Assembly: GCA_934476075.1 (NCBI GenBank)
Contig: CAKSNH010000004.1
Location: 71,559 to 135,558 of the forward strand
Reading direction: 5' to 3'
Source of the DNA: an uncultured Clostridia bacterium
Lineage (GTDB): Bacteria; Bacillota; Clostridia; UBA1381
DNA length: 64,000 bases
In this document: positions 53,889 through 63,658 of the stretch, piece after piece
How positions within the stretch are numbered: position 1 is the first letter of the stretch
Layout: each line of letters opens with the position of its first letter
Program-made: the position numbers and the translations under genes
The notes under the pieces: generated by a model
Seen by the model: only the letters and a program-made list of their open reading frames with translations
The model's database searches: none
Told to the model about the DNA's origin: nothing

Positions 53889-54554
53889 TTAGTGAACAAT
53901 AAGTGTACCGCCGATTACACCTTTTTTATCCGTGCTTGTTGTCTTTGCGATATTGTTATCCATACTGATTAAGCAGTAAAGCATCTTTGCAACTTCTGCT
54001 CTTGACATATATCCGGCAGGACGGAATGAACCGTCTTCATAACCGTTGATGATTTTCTTGTTTACCAATGTAGCAACTTGTGCTTTTGACCATGCACCGA
54101 TTTCGTTGCTGTCAACAAAATTTACTTTACCTGATGGTGTCAAGTTCCATGCTCTGTATGCAATCACACAAGCCTCTTCTCTTGTTATGTAGTCATCAGG
54201 TCTTACTGTGTTATCATCATAACCGGCGATATATCCTGCTGCAACCGCTTTACCGATTGAGTCATAGTACCATGCACTGTTAGCCAAATCAGAAAATGCT
54301 TTTTCGCTTACTGCTGTGTTACCCTTAATATTGTTGATAATAGTAACAAATTCTGCTCTTGTGATACAGTCGTCAGGTCTGAATGAACCGTCTGTGTAAC
54401 CGTTTACATAGCCTGCATTGCTAAGAGCTGTGATAGGAGCTTCCGCCCAGTTGCCCTTGTTTACATCTGTGAATGCGAATACTGTCATTGAAGACGCAAT
54501 CATGCCGGCAGCCAAAACAACCGCCGCAACTGCTTTAATCTTATTTTTCATCAT
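53889..54554 (-). CDS. Small secreted protein made of three SLH domains
   Basis: 221 residues from the ATG at 54554, set by GGAGGG nine bases upstream (an ATG at 54569 precedes that site). Signal peptide (about 1-27, ending TVFAF), then three consecutive SLH domains (about 28-205) with GYTDGSFRPDDCITRAEF, GYDDNTVRPDDYITREEA and GYEDGSFRPAGYMSRAEV, and a short tail. With no other domain it is an S-layer or wall-capping protein candidate that binds secondary wall polysaccharide. The strong consensus promoter agrees with high expression. Confidence 0.92.
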   Translation of the reverse strand: MMKNKIKAVAAVVLAAGMIASSMTVFAFTDVNKGNWAEAPITALSNAGYVNGYTDGSFRPDDCITRAEFVTIINNIKGNTAVSEKAFSDLANSAWYYDSIGKAVAAGYIAGYDDNTVRPDDYITREEACVIAYRAWNLTPSGKVNFVDSNEIGAWSKAQVATLVNKKIINGYEDGSFRPAGYMSRAEVAKMLYCLISMDNNIAKTTSTDKKGVIGGTLIVH

Positions 54555-54599
54555 ACCTTTTCCCTCCATATTATATTTTTATATGGTATCATGCCTATA

Positions 54600-54628
54600 A
54601 TTATATTACCAAATAGGCAAATTGTCAA
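54600..54628 (-). promoter_or_regulatory. Consensus promoter of the small SLH protein
   Basis: Minus strand: TTGACA (54623-54628), 17-nt spacer, TATAAT (54600-54605), a perfect match. Confidence 0.85.
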
Positions 54629-54774
54629 TAGAACGTATCGTACAGAATATATCTTAGTAATTTTTAGACATATAAATACATTTTAAATTATTTATTTTTA
54701 TAAATAATTTTTATTTTATTGTTAAATATTTGACATACACCGTCTTTTGTTGTTAAAAATGTCTAATTCATACG

Positions 54775-54804
54775 TTGACTTTGTATTGTGTTTTGTGCTA
54801 TAAT
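54775..54804 (+). promoter_or_regulatory. Promoter of the A/V-type ATPase operon
   Basis: TTGACT (54775-54780), 18-nt spacer, TATAAT (54799-54804). Leader to the first start codon about 155 nt. Confidence 0.7.
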
Positions 54805-54811
54805 ATATAAA

Positions 54812-54967
54812 GATTGTATTATTTTTTTACGTTTTATTATAATAAATAAAAATTACAGTTTTAAATTGATTTATCCGATGTATCGGCAGGATAAATTTTG
54901 TACTGTATATTATTATTTAAACCTCAAATAATAATATAATTAAAAAATCAGAATGGGTGGTGATTTT
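54812..54967 (+). other. Structured leader of the ATPase operon
   Basis: The leader contains ATTTATCC / GGATAAAT around an inner CCGAT / ATCGG hairpin (about 54869-54898) and, further on, TATTATTATTT / AAATAATAATA around a 7-nt loop (about 54909-54937). No known riboswitch was recognised. The structures may affect mRNA stability or translation. Confidence 0.45.
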
Positions 54968-55276
54968 TTGGCAAACGAAACTATCAAAAAGGTTTACGCT
55001 GCCGAACAAGCAGCGGACAACGCTGAAAAAGACGCACAGGCTCGTGCTGAGGAAATTATCCGCACAGCACAGCAAAAAGCCGAGGAAATTACACATACTG
55101 CATTGGTTAATGCAAAAAATATGTTAAACCAAAAAATTTCCGACGCAAAAAAACAAACAGATGCACTCAGTAAAAATAATGAGTCTGCTATTCATGCGGA
55201 AATCGACAAACTTGATTCAATCGCAAAAAGCAAGCAGAGTGATGTAAATGACGCTGTTTTAAAAGAAATACTTTGA
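54968..55276 (+). CDS. ntpF: A/V-type ATPase peripheral-stalk subunit (NtpF/H-G type)
   Basis: 102 residues from a TTG at 54968, chosen because GGGTGGTGA lies four bases before. Almost entirely alpha-helical, alanine/lysine/glutamate-rich coiled coil (AAEQAADNAEKDAQARAEEI). First gene of the operon in the order of the Enterococcus hirae ntp operon, where NtpF pairs with NtpE as the peripheral stalk. Identification rests on position, size and coiled-coil nature. Confidence 0.82.
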   Translation: MANETIKKVYAAEQAADNAEKDAQARAEEIIRTAQQKAEEITHTALVNAKNMLNQKISDAKKQTDALSKNNESAIHAEIDKLDSIAKSKQSDVNDAVLKEIL

Positions 55277-55316
55277 TTTTTACATTGTGCACAAGTGAAA
55301 GGAGGAATTTCACAAT

Positions 55317-57350
55317 ATGGCAATACTACCTATGCGGCGTATTTCGATATACGGTTTAAGACATGACCGTAAAGCAATACTCGAAACTCTGCAAAGACGT
55401 GGTGTGGTTGAAATTACCGATACAAAGCTCAAAGATTATGACGCTGTAAAACCCGACACCGCCGCTTTACAGGCTACCTTTCTCAAAGGTATGACAAATG
55501 CTGAAAATGCACTTAGTATTCTTTCTGGCTATGTTCCGGAAGATTCGTCGCTGTTTAGTATGTTTGAAGGTAAAAAGAGTTTATCTGTCGATGATTATTA
55601 CACCTTTGTAAATGAAACGGAAGAAATAATGCGAATAGCACTTCGCGTAAATTCTTTATCCAAAGAGATATCTGAAAAAAAGGCTGAAATCATCCGCTGC
55701 GAAACACAGCTCGACGCTCTTACACCATGGACTAATCTTGATGTGCCTATATCTTTCAGAGGCACTAAAAAGGCAGCCGCATTTATCGGTACTTTCCCCG
55801 AAGAACAAACGCTTGATGATATTTTGGCAAGCTATTCTTCACTTTTGGAAAGTCAGAAGCTCGACGCCGATAAATTTGCAGTTGATGTTCAAATTATCAG
55901 TTCATCGCCCGAGCAGACGTGTGTATTTATTCTTTGTTACCGTCCGTCAGCCGAAAAGGTTGAAGACTTGCTCAGAACATTGGGTTTTGCCAAGCCTACA
56001 TTTGCTCCGAATACTTCTCCGTATGAATATGCGGAACAAATAAAAAAGACAATATCCGATATTAACCAAAGCATTAACGATAAGGAAAACGAAATCATGT
56101 CCTATGTGGGTATGCGTAATGCGTTTAAGTTTATGTCCGATTATTATTCGATGCGTGCTGACAAATACAAAGTCTTGTCACATTCAAACCACTTTAAACG
56201 CACGTTTATGCTGACAGGTTTTGTTCCCGAAAAAGATTCGGGAAAATTGGAAGAAGAATTATCATTTTACTACGATGCCGCCGTTGAAACAGAACCCGTT
56301 TCCGATGAGGACGATGTTCCCATTCTGCTTCAAAACAACGCATTCGCCGCTCCGATGGAAACTGTTCTGGAAACGTACAGTCTGCCGGGCAAGGGCGAGA
56401 TTGACCCGTGTACCATGATGGCGGTATTCTATTATTTACTGTTCGGACTTATGCTGTCCGACGCCGCTTACGGTTTAATCATGGTAATCGCCTGCGGATT
56501 TTTACTTGCGAAATTCAAAAACATGGCGAGCGGACTTAAAAAGTCAATGCAGATGTTTTTGTACTGCGGTATATCAACAACATTCTGGGGACTTATGTTC
56601 GGCGGATTTTTCGGTGATGCTGTAAACGTTGTATCGTCTACGTTCTTCGGAAAAGAAATCGTGTTCCCTACCCTATGGTTCGCACCTATTAACGAACCTA
56701 TGAAAATGCTTATGTTTTCATTCGGTCTTGGTATTGTCCACCTGTTTGCCGGACTTGGTGTTCAGTTCTATCAGCTGTGCAAACAGAAAAAATACAAAGA
56801 CGCAATATACGATGTTGTATTCTGGTACTTGCTTGTCGGCGGAGCAATAGTATATCTTATGTCAACGCAGATGTTCATAGATATGGCTAATCTTCCGTTT
56901 AAGATACCTGCACTCGGTGCAAACATTGCAGTCGGCTGTGCCGCTGTCGGTGCTGTCGGTATCATTCTGACAGGCGGACGTGAATCGGTTAATCCGTTCA
57001 AACGTCTTGCAAAAGGTCTTTACGCTTTGTATAATGTCACAGGCTATCTGAGTGATATTTTATCATATTCAAGACTTTTGGCACTGGGACTTGCAACAGG
57101 CGTTATCGCACAGGTATTTAACAAAATGGGCAGTATGATGGGTAACGGTGTAGGCGGTGCAATCGCTTTTACATTAGTATTCTTAATAGGCCATTCAATA
57201 AATCTCGGCATCAACTTGCTTGGTGCTTACGTTCATACAAACAGATTGCAGTTTGTAGAATTCTTTGGTAAATTCTATGAAGGCGGCGGCAGAAAATATT
57301 CGCCGTTTTCTGAAAATACAAAATATTTCAAAATCGAGGAGGAAGTTTAA
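55317..57350 (+). CDS. ntpI: V-type ATP synthase subunit I (a-subunit)
   Basis: 677 residues. The N-terminal half is cytoplasmic, holding the stalk; the C-terminal half (from about 355) has seven or eight membrane helices and forms the ion half-channels together with the K ring. The conserved stretch SYSRLLALGLATGVIAQVFN, near 580-600, holds the essential arginine. GGAGG upstream of ATG. Confidence 0.95.
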   Translation: MAILPMRRISIYGLRHDRKAILETLQRRGVVEITDTKLKDYDAVKPDTAALQATFLKGMTNAENALSILSGYVPEDSSLFSMFEGKKSLSVDDYYTFVNETEEIMRIALRVNSLSKEISEKKAEIIRCETQLDALTPWTNLDVPISFRGTKKAAAFIGTFPEEQTLDDILASYSSLLESQKLDADKFAVDVQIISSSPEQTCVFILCYRPSAEKVEDLLRTLGFAKPTFAPNTSPYEYAEQIKKTISDINQSINDKENEIMSYVGMRNAFKFMSDYYSMRADKYKVLSHSNHFKRTFMLTGFVPEKDSGKLEEELSFYYDAAVETEPVSDEDDVPILLQNNAFAAPMETVLETYSLPGKGEIDPCTMMAVFYYLLFGLMLSDAAYGLIMVIACGFLLAKFKNMASGLKKSMQMFLYCGISTTFWGLMFGGFFGDAVNVVSSTFFGKEIVFPTLWFAPINEPMKMLMFSFGLGIVHLFAGLGVQFYQLCKQKKYKDAIYDVVFWYLLVGGAIVYLMSTQMFIDMANLPFKIPALGANIAVGCAAVGAVGIILTGGRESVNPFKRLAKGLYALYNVTGYLSDILSYSRLLALGLATGVIAQVFNKMGSMMGNGVGGAIAFTLVFLIGHSINLGINLLGAYVHTNRLQFVEFFGKFYEGGGRKYSPFSENTKYFKIEEEV

Positions 57351-57351
57351 G

Positions 57352-57822
57352 ATGAATTTAGGTATAGTTTTTGCATTGCTTGGTGCTGCATTGGCAGCTT
57401 TGATGGCAGGTATTGGTTCGGCAATCGGTGTCGGCATGGCAGGTGAAGCCGCTGCGGGAGTTGTTACGGAAGACCCTCAGAAATTCGGTAAAGTTCTTAT
57501 TCTTCAACTTTTGCCGGGTACACAAGGTATCTATGGTTTGCTTATCGCTTTTATCACACTTTCACAAATCGGTCTTATCGGCGGTACTCCAAAGGACCTT
57601 ACAACTTCACAAGGTTTGATGTATCTTGCAGCTTGCCTTCCAATGGCATTTGTAGGTTTGTGGTCAGCTATCCGTCAGGCTCGTGCCGCTGTTGCAGGTA
57701 TCGGCATTGTTGCTAAGCGTCCTGACCAAATGGGTAAAGCTATTATCTTCGCCGCTATGGTTGAAACCTACGCTATCTTGGCTTTGCTTGTTTCTATCCT
57801 TTCTATTTTTGGTATTAAATAA
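57352..57822 (+). CDS. ntpK: V-type ATP synthase subunit K (proteolipid, duplicated c-subunit)
   Basis: 156 residues from ATG 57352 (AGGAGGAAG upstream). Four membrane helices, from a doubled hairpin. Key ion site residues: LPGTQ at 54-58, Gln109 (IRQARA), Glu138 (MVETYAI). These correspond to the Na+ ligands Leu61, Thr64, Gln65, Gln110 and Glu139 of E. hirae NtpK, suggesting sodium coupling. Only one carboxylate per doubled hairpin remains, as in NtpK. Confidence 0.95.
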   Translation: MNLGIVFALLGAALAALMAGIGSAIGVGMAGEAAAGVVTEDPQKFGKVLILQLLPGTQGIYGLLIAFITLSQIGLIGGTPKDLTTSQGLMYLAACLPMAFVGLWSAIRQARAAVAGIGIVAKRPDQMGKAIIFAAMVETYAILALLVSILSIFGIK

Positions 57823-57861
57823 TAATCACTTGCCTATCGGCAAACCGAAAGGAATGATAAA

Positions 57862-58455
57862 ATGACAGGACTGGAAAAAATTATTAAACAAATTCAAGAC
57901 GAGGCAAATGACAATGCGGCAAAAATAATTGCCGATGCAAATGCTAAGGCTGACGAAATCATCGCCGTCGCTAATGCTAAGGCTGACGAAATAACAAAAG
58001 AGTATACCGAAAAGGCGAACAAAGACTCTGATGTCATTTTGCATCGTGCCGAGTCGTCAAATGCTTTGGAAATAAAAAAGAGTATTCTTTTAAAGAAACA
58101 AGAATTGATTAAATCTGCGATTGAAACTACTCAAAACTCGCTTTACAATTTATCGGACAGTGAATATTTTGACGTTATTTTAAAAATAGTTGCAAAATAT
58201 GCTCCGAAAAAGAACGGTAAAATTATGTTTAATCAAAAGGATTTGGCACGTTTGCCGAAAGATTTTGAAAAAGCGGTTAATAAGGCTTTAAATGCGGATA
58301 ATGCCGCACTTGAAATATCCGACAAGACAGCGGATATTGACGGCGGATTTATTCTGACTTACGGCGGTGTGGAAGAAAATTGTAGTTTTAAAGCACTTTT
58401 TGAAAGTGCGGCAGACGAACTTTCCGATAAAGTTCATGCCCTGCTCTTTGAATAA
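57862..58455 (+). CDS. ntpE: V-type ATP synthase subunit E
   Basis: 197 residues: long N-terminal alpha-helix (about 1-85, ADANAKADEIIAVANAKADE repeats) and a small C-terminal domain that sits on the A3B3 head. Peripheral stalk partner of NtpF. Contains a tandem copy of the ANAKADEI segment near the N-terminus. Confidence 0.93.
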   Translation: MTGLEKIIKQIQDEANDNAAKIIADANAKADEIIAVANAKADEITKEYTEKANKDSDVILHRAESSNALEIKKSILLKKQELIKSAIETTQNSLYNLSDSEYFDVILKIVAKYAPKKNGKIMFNQKDLARLPKDFEKAVNKALNADNAALEISDKTADIDGGFILTYGGVEENCSFKALFESAADELSDKVHALLFE

Positions 58456-58468
58456 AGGAGGGTAATTT

Positions 58469-59437
58469 ATGGCTGAACAATATACTTATGCGGTTGCAAG
58501 AATACGAGCAAAGGAAATGTCGCTTTTGACCAAATCCGACCTCGACCAGATGCTATCATGCAATGATTATGACGAGGTACTTCGTATTTTGGCTGATAAG
58601 GGGTTTGGCGATGGCGGAAACTTTGAAACAAGTGAGGATTTATTGGCACACGAAACCGAAAAAACATGGCAGCTTATCTCAGAATTGGTTGACGATATGT
58701 CGGTGTTTGACGTATTCCTGTATGCCAATGATTTTCACAATTTAAAGGCGGCAATAAAAGCGGTTATCACAAACGCTCCATTGACCAAACTATTTTTGAA
58801 AAACGGCACTGTCGCTCCCGAAACAATCCTTGAAGCAATCAAGGAACGCAAATATTCATTGCTCCCTGCTCATATGCAGGAAACCGCAGAACAGGCTGTG
58901 TCTGTACTTTTGCAGACCTCCGACGGTCAGCAATGCGATATTTTAATAGACCGTGCATCTCTTATTGCGATAAGAAATGCGGGACGTGACTCAAAAAATG
59001 ATATGATTGATAAATATTCGGAATTGTTTGTTGCCCTTGCCGATATTAAAATTGCGGTAAGATGCAATAAGACAAACAAATCTTTGGAATTTATCAAACG
59101 TGCATTAGCTCCGTGCGACAGTCTTGACGTTGACGCACTTGCGGCAGCCGCCTCAAAAACTATTGATGATTTGTTTGAATACTTGTCATTCACAGATTAT
59201 CAGCTCGCTGTCGATGAGATAAAAAAATCTCCGTCTGCTTTTGAAAAATGGTGCGATAATTTGATTATGTCACACATTAAGGGACAAAAATCAAATCCGT
59301 TCACCCTATCCCCTCTTGCGGCGTACATTCTTGCAAGAGAAAACGAAATCAAGGCGGTAAGAATAATTTTATCCGCAAAACAAAACGGACTTAGCGATAA
59401 TTCGGTAAGAGAAAGGTTGAGAGATTTATATGTATAA
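58469..59437 (+). CDS. ntpC: V-type ATP synthase subunit C (d-type)
   Basis: 322 residues, alpha-helical, linking the central stalk to the K ring. N-terminal YAVARIRAKEMSLLTKSDLDQML and the C-terminal ILARENEIKAVRIILSAK are typical. Its 3' end overlaps the next gene by 8 bp. Confidence 0.94.
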   Translation: MAEQYTYAVARIRAKEMSLLTKSDLDQMLSCNDYDEVLRILADKGFGDGGNFETSEDLLAHETEKTWQLISELVDDMSVFDVFLYANDFHNLKAAIKAVITNAPLTKLFLKNGTVAPETILEAIKERKYSLLPAHMQETAEQAVSVLLQTSDGQQCDILIDRASLIAIRNAGRDSKNDMIDKYSELFVALADIKIAVRCNKTNKSLEFIKRALAPCDSLDVDALAAAASKTIDDLFEYLSFTDYQLAVDEIKKSPSAFEKWCDNLIMSHIKGQKSNPFTLSPLAAYILARENEIKAVRIILSAKQNGLSDNSVRERLRDLYV

Positions 59438-59750
59438 TATAGCTGTAATCGGTGACAGAGATAGTATATACGGTTTCGCCGCTCTCGGACTTAACACCTT
59501 TCCCGTACAAAATGCCGAAGAAGGTGCTAAGACATTGAAAAAATTATGTGAGAGCAATTATGCTATCATCTATATAACGGAAGCATTGGCCGACCAATTA
59601 GAAGAAGAAATTGACAAATACCGTGAAATGCCGCTGCCTGCCATTATCCTGATACCGGGTGTATCGGGCAATACGGGCAAGGGTATTCAAAGCGTTAAAA
59701 AGTCAGTCGAACAGGCAGTCGGCTCAGATATAATCTTTAATAATGATTAA
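59430..59750 (+). CDS. ntpG: V-type ATP synthase subunit F (NtpG)
   Basis: 106 residues, with IAVIGDRDSIYGFAALGLNTFPVQ at the start, the family signature, and the PAIILIPG region. Sits in the central rotor with subunit D. Overlaps ntpC. Confidence 0.94.
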   Translation: MYNIAVIGDRDSIYGFAALGLNTFPVQNAEEGAKTLKKLCESNYAIIYITEALADQLEEEIDKYREMPLPAIILIPGVSGNTGKGIQSVKKSVEQAVGSDIIFNND

Positions 59751-59773
59751 CAGAAAAGAGTTGATAAACAAAT

Positions 59774-61540
59774 ATGAGTAAAGGAACTATAAAAAAAGTT
59801 GCAGGCCCATTGGTTATCGCCGAAGGTATGCGTGACGCTAATATGTTTGACGTGGTTCGTGTAAGTGACCAGCGTTTGATAGGTGAAATCATTGAAATGC
59901 ACGGCGACAGAGCCTCTATTCAGGTTTATGAAGAAACTTCGGGACTGGGTCCGGGCGAACCGGTTGAATCGACAGGTGCACCGCTTAGCGTTGAACTTGG
60001 TCCGGGTCTTATAAGCAGTATTTTCGACGGTATCCAGCGTCCTCTTGACGATATTATGAAAGTATCGGGAAACAATCTTCAAAGAGGTGTTGAAGTACCA
60101 TCATTGAAACGTGATATTAAATGGCACTTTAACCCGACTAAAAAAGCCGGCGACAAGGTTGCAAGCGGTGACATTATCGGTACTGTTCAGGAAACGGATA
60201 TTGTACTTCACAGCATTATGGTGCCTTATGGTACGGAAGGTACAATCAAATCTATTTCGGAAGGTGACTACACTGTTACCGAAACTGTTGCAGTGGTTGA
60301 AACCGCAAACGGCGACAAGCCTTTGACGCTGATGCAGAAATGGCCTGTAAGAACGGGGCGTCCGTATGCCAAGAAATTATCTCCCGATATGCCTTTGGTA
60401 ACAGGTCAGCGTGTAATCGACACATTGTTCCCTATTGCAAAGGGCGGTGTTGCGGCTGTACCGGGTCCTTTCGGAAGCGGTAAAACAGTAGTACAGCATC
60501 AGCTTGCTAAATGGGCAGAGGCTGACATAGTTGTATACATCGGCTGCGGCGAACGTGGTAATGAAATGACAGACGTTCTTAACGAATTTCCGGAATTGCT
60601 TGACCCGAAAACAGGCAAATCTTTGATGGAACGTACAGTGCTTATTGCTAACACTTCTGATATGCCCGTTGCGGCTCGTGAAGCGTCTATATACACAGGT
60701 ATCACAATAGCTGAATATTTCAGAGATATGGGTTATTCCGTTGCACTTATGGCGGATTCAACATCTCGTTGGGCGGAGGCACTTCGTGAAATGTCGGGAC
60801 GTTTGGAAGAAATGCCGGGTGAAGAAGGTTATCCTGCATATCTTGGCAGCCGTTTGGCACAATTCTATGAAAGAGCCGGTAAGGTTATCACGCTTGGCGG
60901 CGATGACAGAGAAGGTGCATTGTCGGTAATCGGTGCGGTATCTCCTCCGGGCGGTGATATTTCAGAACCCGTATCACAGGCTACACTTCGTATCGTAAAG
61001 GTATTCTGGGGACTTGACTCCGCTCTTGCATACAAGCGTCACTTCCCTGCAATTAACTGGCTTAACAGTTATTCGCTTTACATTGATACTATGGCTAATT
61101 GGTTCAATGACAATGTAAATGACCACTGGATGGAAATGCGTCACTCTATCATGCGTATGCTTCAAGATGAGGCAGAGCTTGACGAAATCGTAAAATTGGT
61201 TGGTATGGACGCATTGTCTGCTCCCGACAGATTGAAACTTGAAGCGGCTCGTTCAATTCGTGAGGACTTCTTGCATCAAGACGCTTTCCACGAAGTAGAC
61301 ACATATACTCCGCTTGAAAAACAATATTTGATGATGACTTTGGTTATGGAATTTTACCAAACTTCTCTTGACGCACTTAACAACGGTGCGGATATAGAAA
61401 AATTGGTTAAAATGCCTGTTCGTGAACGTATCGGCAGATTTAAGTATTTCCCTGCCGACAATATGAAATCGGAATACGATGCAATTCTAAACGACCTACA
61501 CACACAAACCAAAGATTGTATTGTAAAGGAGGACTTTTAA
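59774..61540 (+). CDS. ntpA: V-type ATP synthase catalytic subunit A
   Basis: 588 residues. Catalytic nucleotide-binding subunit. Walker A GPFGSGKT at 231-238; bulge region about 110-190; ALMADSTSRWAEALRE. The stop overlaps the start of ntpB by one base (TAATG). Confidence 0.97.
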   Translation: MSKGTIKKVAGPLVIAEGMRDANMFDVVRVSDQRLIGEIIEMHGDRASIQVYEETSGLGPGEPVESTGAPLSVELGPGLISSIFDGIQRPLDDIMKVSGNNLQRGVEVPSLKRDIKWHFNPTKKAGDKVASGDIIGTVQETDIVLHSIMVPYGTEGTIKSISEGDYTVTETVAVVETANGDKPLTLMQKWPVRTGRPYAKKLSPDMPLVTGQRVIDTLFPIAKGGVAAVPGPFGSGKTVVQHQLAKWAEADIVVYIGCGERGNEMTDVLNEFPELLDPKTGKSLMERTVLIANTSDMPVAAREASIYTGITIAEYFRDMGYSVALMADSTSRWAEALREMSGRLEEMPGEEGYPAYLGSRLAQFYERAGKVITLGGDDREGALSVIGAVSPPGGDISEPVSQATLRIVKVFWGLDSALAYKRHFPAINWLNSYSLYIDTMANWFNDNVNDHWMEMRHSIMRMLQDEAELDEIVKLVGMDALSAPDRLKLEAARSIREDFLHQDAFHEVDTYTPLEKQYLMMTLVMEFYQTSLDALNNGADIEKLVKMPVRERIGRFKYFPADNMKSEYDAILNDLHTQTKDCIVKEDF

Positions 61541-62922
61541 TGCCGAAAGAATATAGAACTATTGAGGAGGTTGCAGGTCCTCTGATGCTTGTCAAGGGTG
61601 TTGAGGGTGTAAACTATAACGACCTTGGTGAAATCGAACTTGCAAGCGGTGAAAAACGCCGTTGTAAGGTACTTGAAATTGACGGCGGCAACGCTTTGGT
61701 ACAGCTTTTTGAAAGTGCGACAGGTATTAACCTTTCAAACAGTAAGGTACGTTTCCTTGGCAGAAGCATGGAGCTTGGCGTATCGGAAGATATGCTCAGC
61801 CGTGTATTTGACGGTTTGGGACGTCCTATCGACGGCGGTCCTGAAATATTGCCTGAAAAACGTCTTGATATTAACGGTTTGCCTATGAATCCCGCCGCAA
61901 GAAACTATCCGCAGGAATTTATTCAAACGGGTGTTTCGGCAATCGACGGTCTTAATACATTGGTAAGAGGTCAAAAGCTGCCTATCTTCTCGGCGAGCGG
62001 TTTGCCTCATGCACAGCTTGCCGCACAGATTGCACGTCAGGCAAAAGTGCGTGGTACATCAGAACCGTTTGCGGTTGTATTTGCAGCAATGGGTATCACA
62101 TTCGAGGAATCAAACTTCTTTATCGAAAGTTTTAAGGAAACAGGTGCTATCGACAGAACGGTAATGTTTGTAAACCTTGCAAACGACCCGGCTATCGAAC
62201 GTATTTCCACACCTAAGATGGCTCTTACCGCCGCTGAATACCTTGCATTTGATAAAGGTATGCACGTTTTGGTTATCATGACGGACATCACAAACTATGC
62301 CGATGCTTTGCGTGAAGTGTCTGCGGCTCGTAAGGAAGTTCCGGGCAGACGTGGTTATCCGGGTTATATGTACACTGACCTTGCTACATTGTATGAACGT
62401 GCAGGCCGTCAAAAGGGCAAGGACGGCAGTATCACAATGATACCTATTCTTACAATGCCCGAAGATGATAAGACCCACCCTATCCCTGACCTTACAGGAT
62501 ACATCACAGAAGGACAGATTATTCTTAGCCGTGAGCTTTACAGAAAGAATATTGCTCCGCCTATCGATGTACTTCCTTCATTGTCACGTCTTAAAGATAA
62601 GGGTATCGGTGAAGGCAAGACCCGTGCCGACCATGCAAATACAATGAACCAGCTGTTTGCCGCATATGCCCGTGGTAAAGAGGCTAAGGAACTTATGGTT
62701 GTATTGGGCGAGGCGGCTCTTACCGATATGGATAAACTGTATGCTAAATTTGCCGATGCATTTGAAACGGAATATGTATCACAGGGTTACAATACAAACC
62801 GTGATATTGAGGAAACATTGGCTATCGGCTGGAAACTGCTTTCTATACTTCCTAGAAGTGAATTGAAGAGAATTAAAGACGAATATCTTGACAAATATTA
62901 CATCGAAGACAACAACGAGTAA
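61540..62922 (+). CDS. ntpB: V-type ATP synthase non-catalytic subunit B
   Basis: 460 residues from ATG 61540, with AAAGGAGGA upstream. It lacks the Walker A motif of subunit A: the equivalent site reads SASGLPHAQLAAQ. This is expected for the non-catalytic subunit. MTDITNYADALREVSAARKEVPGRRGYPGYMYTDLA is strongly conserved in the family (shown in parts: MTDITNYADALRE, PGRRGYPGYMYTDLA). Confidence 0.97.
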   Translation: MPKEYRTIEEVAGPLMLVKGVEGVNYNDLGEIELASGEKRRCKVLEIDGGNALVQLFESATGINLSNSKVRFLGRSMELGVSEDMLSRVFDGLGRPIDGGPEILPEKRLDINGLPMNPAARNYPQEFIQTGVSAIDGLNTLVRGQKLPIFSASGLPHAQLAAQIARQAKVRGTSEPFAVVFAAMGITFEESNFFIESFKETGAIDRTVMFVNLANDPAIERISTPKMALTAAEYLAFDKGMHVLVIMTDITNYADALREVSAARKEVPGRRGYPGYMYTDLATLYERAGRQKGKDGSITMIPILTMPEDDKTHPIPDLTGYITEGQIILSRELYRKNIAPPIDVLPSLSRLKDKGIGEGKTRADHANTMNQLFAAYARGKEAKELMVVLGEAALTDMDKLYAKFADAFETEYVSQGYNTNRDIEETLAIGWKLLSILPRSELKRIKDEYLDKYYIEDNNE

Positions 62923-62936
62923 AGGGGGGATAAACT

Positions 62937-63608
62937 ATGGCAGGAACCCAAGTTAATCCAACTCGTATGGAATTGACTCGATTAAAAAAGAAGCTTGCGA
63001 CAGCCGTTAAAGGTCACAAACTTTTAAAGGATAAGCGTGACGAATTAATGCGTCAATTTCTTGATTTAGTTCGTGAAAACAAGGCTTTGAGAGAAAAAGT
63101 TGAGCGTGGAATTGAAAATGCGAATAAAAATTTTGTACTTGCCGGTGCTGTCATGCAGGACGAAATCCTGAATGCGGCATTGCTTGCACCGAAACAATCC
63201 GTTTTGGTTGATGCAGATACACGAAATGTAATGAGCGTTGACATTCCCGTATTCAATTACCAAACTCGTACCGCAAGTGAAAACGATATATATTCGTACG
63301 GTTTCGCTTTTACATCAAGCGACCTTGACGATGCTGTATTATCGCTTTCGGATATATTCCCCGATATGCTTAAACTTGCCGAATGTGAGAAATCGTGTCA
63401 GCTTATGGCTGCGGAGATTGAGAAAACCCGCCGCCGTGTAAATGCACTTGAACACGTTATGATTCCTCAGACAAGGGAAAGCATTAAATACATCACTATG
63501 AAACTTGACGAAAACGAAAGAAGTACACAAATTCGTTTGATGAAAGTTAAAGATATGATGGTTAAAGAGGTTATCGAGGAAAAACACCAAGCGGAATACG
63601 GATATTAA
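62937..63608 (+). CDS. ntpD: V-type ATP synthase subunit D
   Basis: 223 residues. Central rotor shaft, long helical hairpin: NPTRMELTRLKKKLATA at the start and VNALEHVMIPQ near the C-terminal helix. GGGGGGATAAACT precedes the ATG. Last gene before the terminator. Confidence 0.95.
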   Translation: MAGTQVNPTRMELTRLKKKLATAVKGHKLLKDKRDELMRQFLDLVRENKALREKVERGIENANKNFVLAGAVMQDEILNAALLAPKQSVLVDADTRNVMSVDIPVFNYQTRTASENDIYSYGFAFTSSDLDDAVLSLSDIFPDMLKLAECEKSCQLMAAEIEKTRRRVNALEHVMIPQTRESIKYITMKLDENERSTQIRLMKVKDMMVKEVIEEKHQAEYGY

Positions 63609-63618
63609 TATGTGAATT

Positions 63619-63658
63619 AAAAGCATTGGAACGTGTGAACGTTCCAATGCTTTTTTTG
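63619..63658 (+). terminator. Terminator of the ATPase operon
   Basis: A 14-bp perfect stem, AAGCATTGGAACGT / ACGTTCCAATGCTT (63621-63634 and 63639-63652), with loop GTGA followed by TTTTTTT. Confidence 0.95.
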
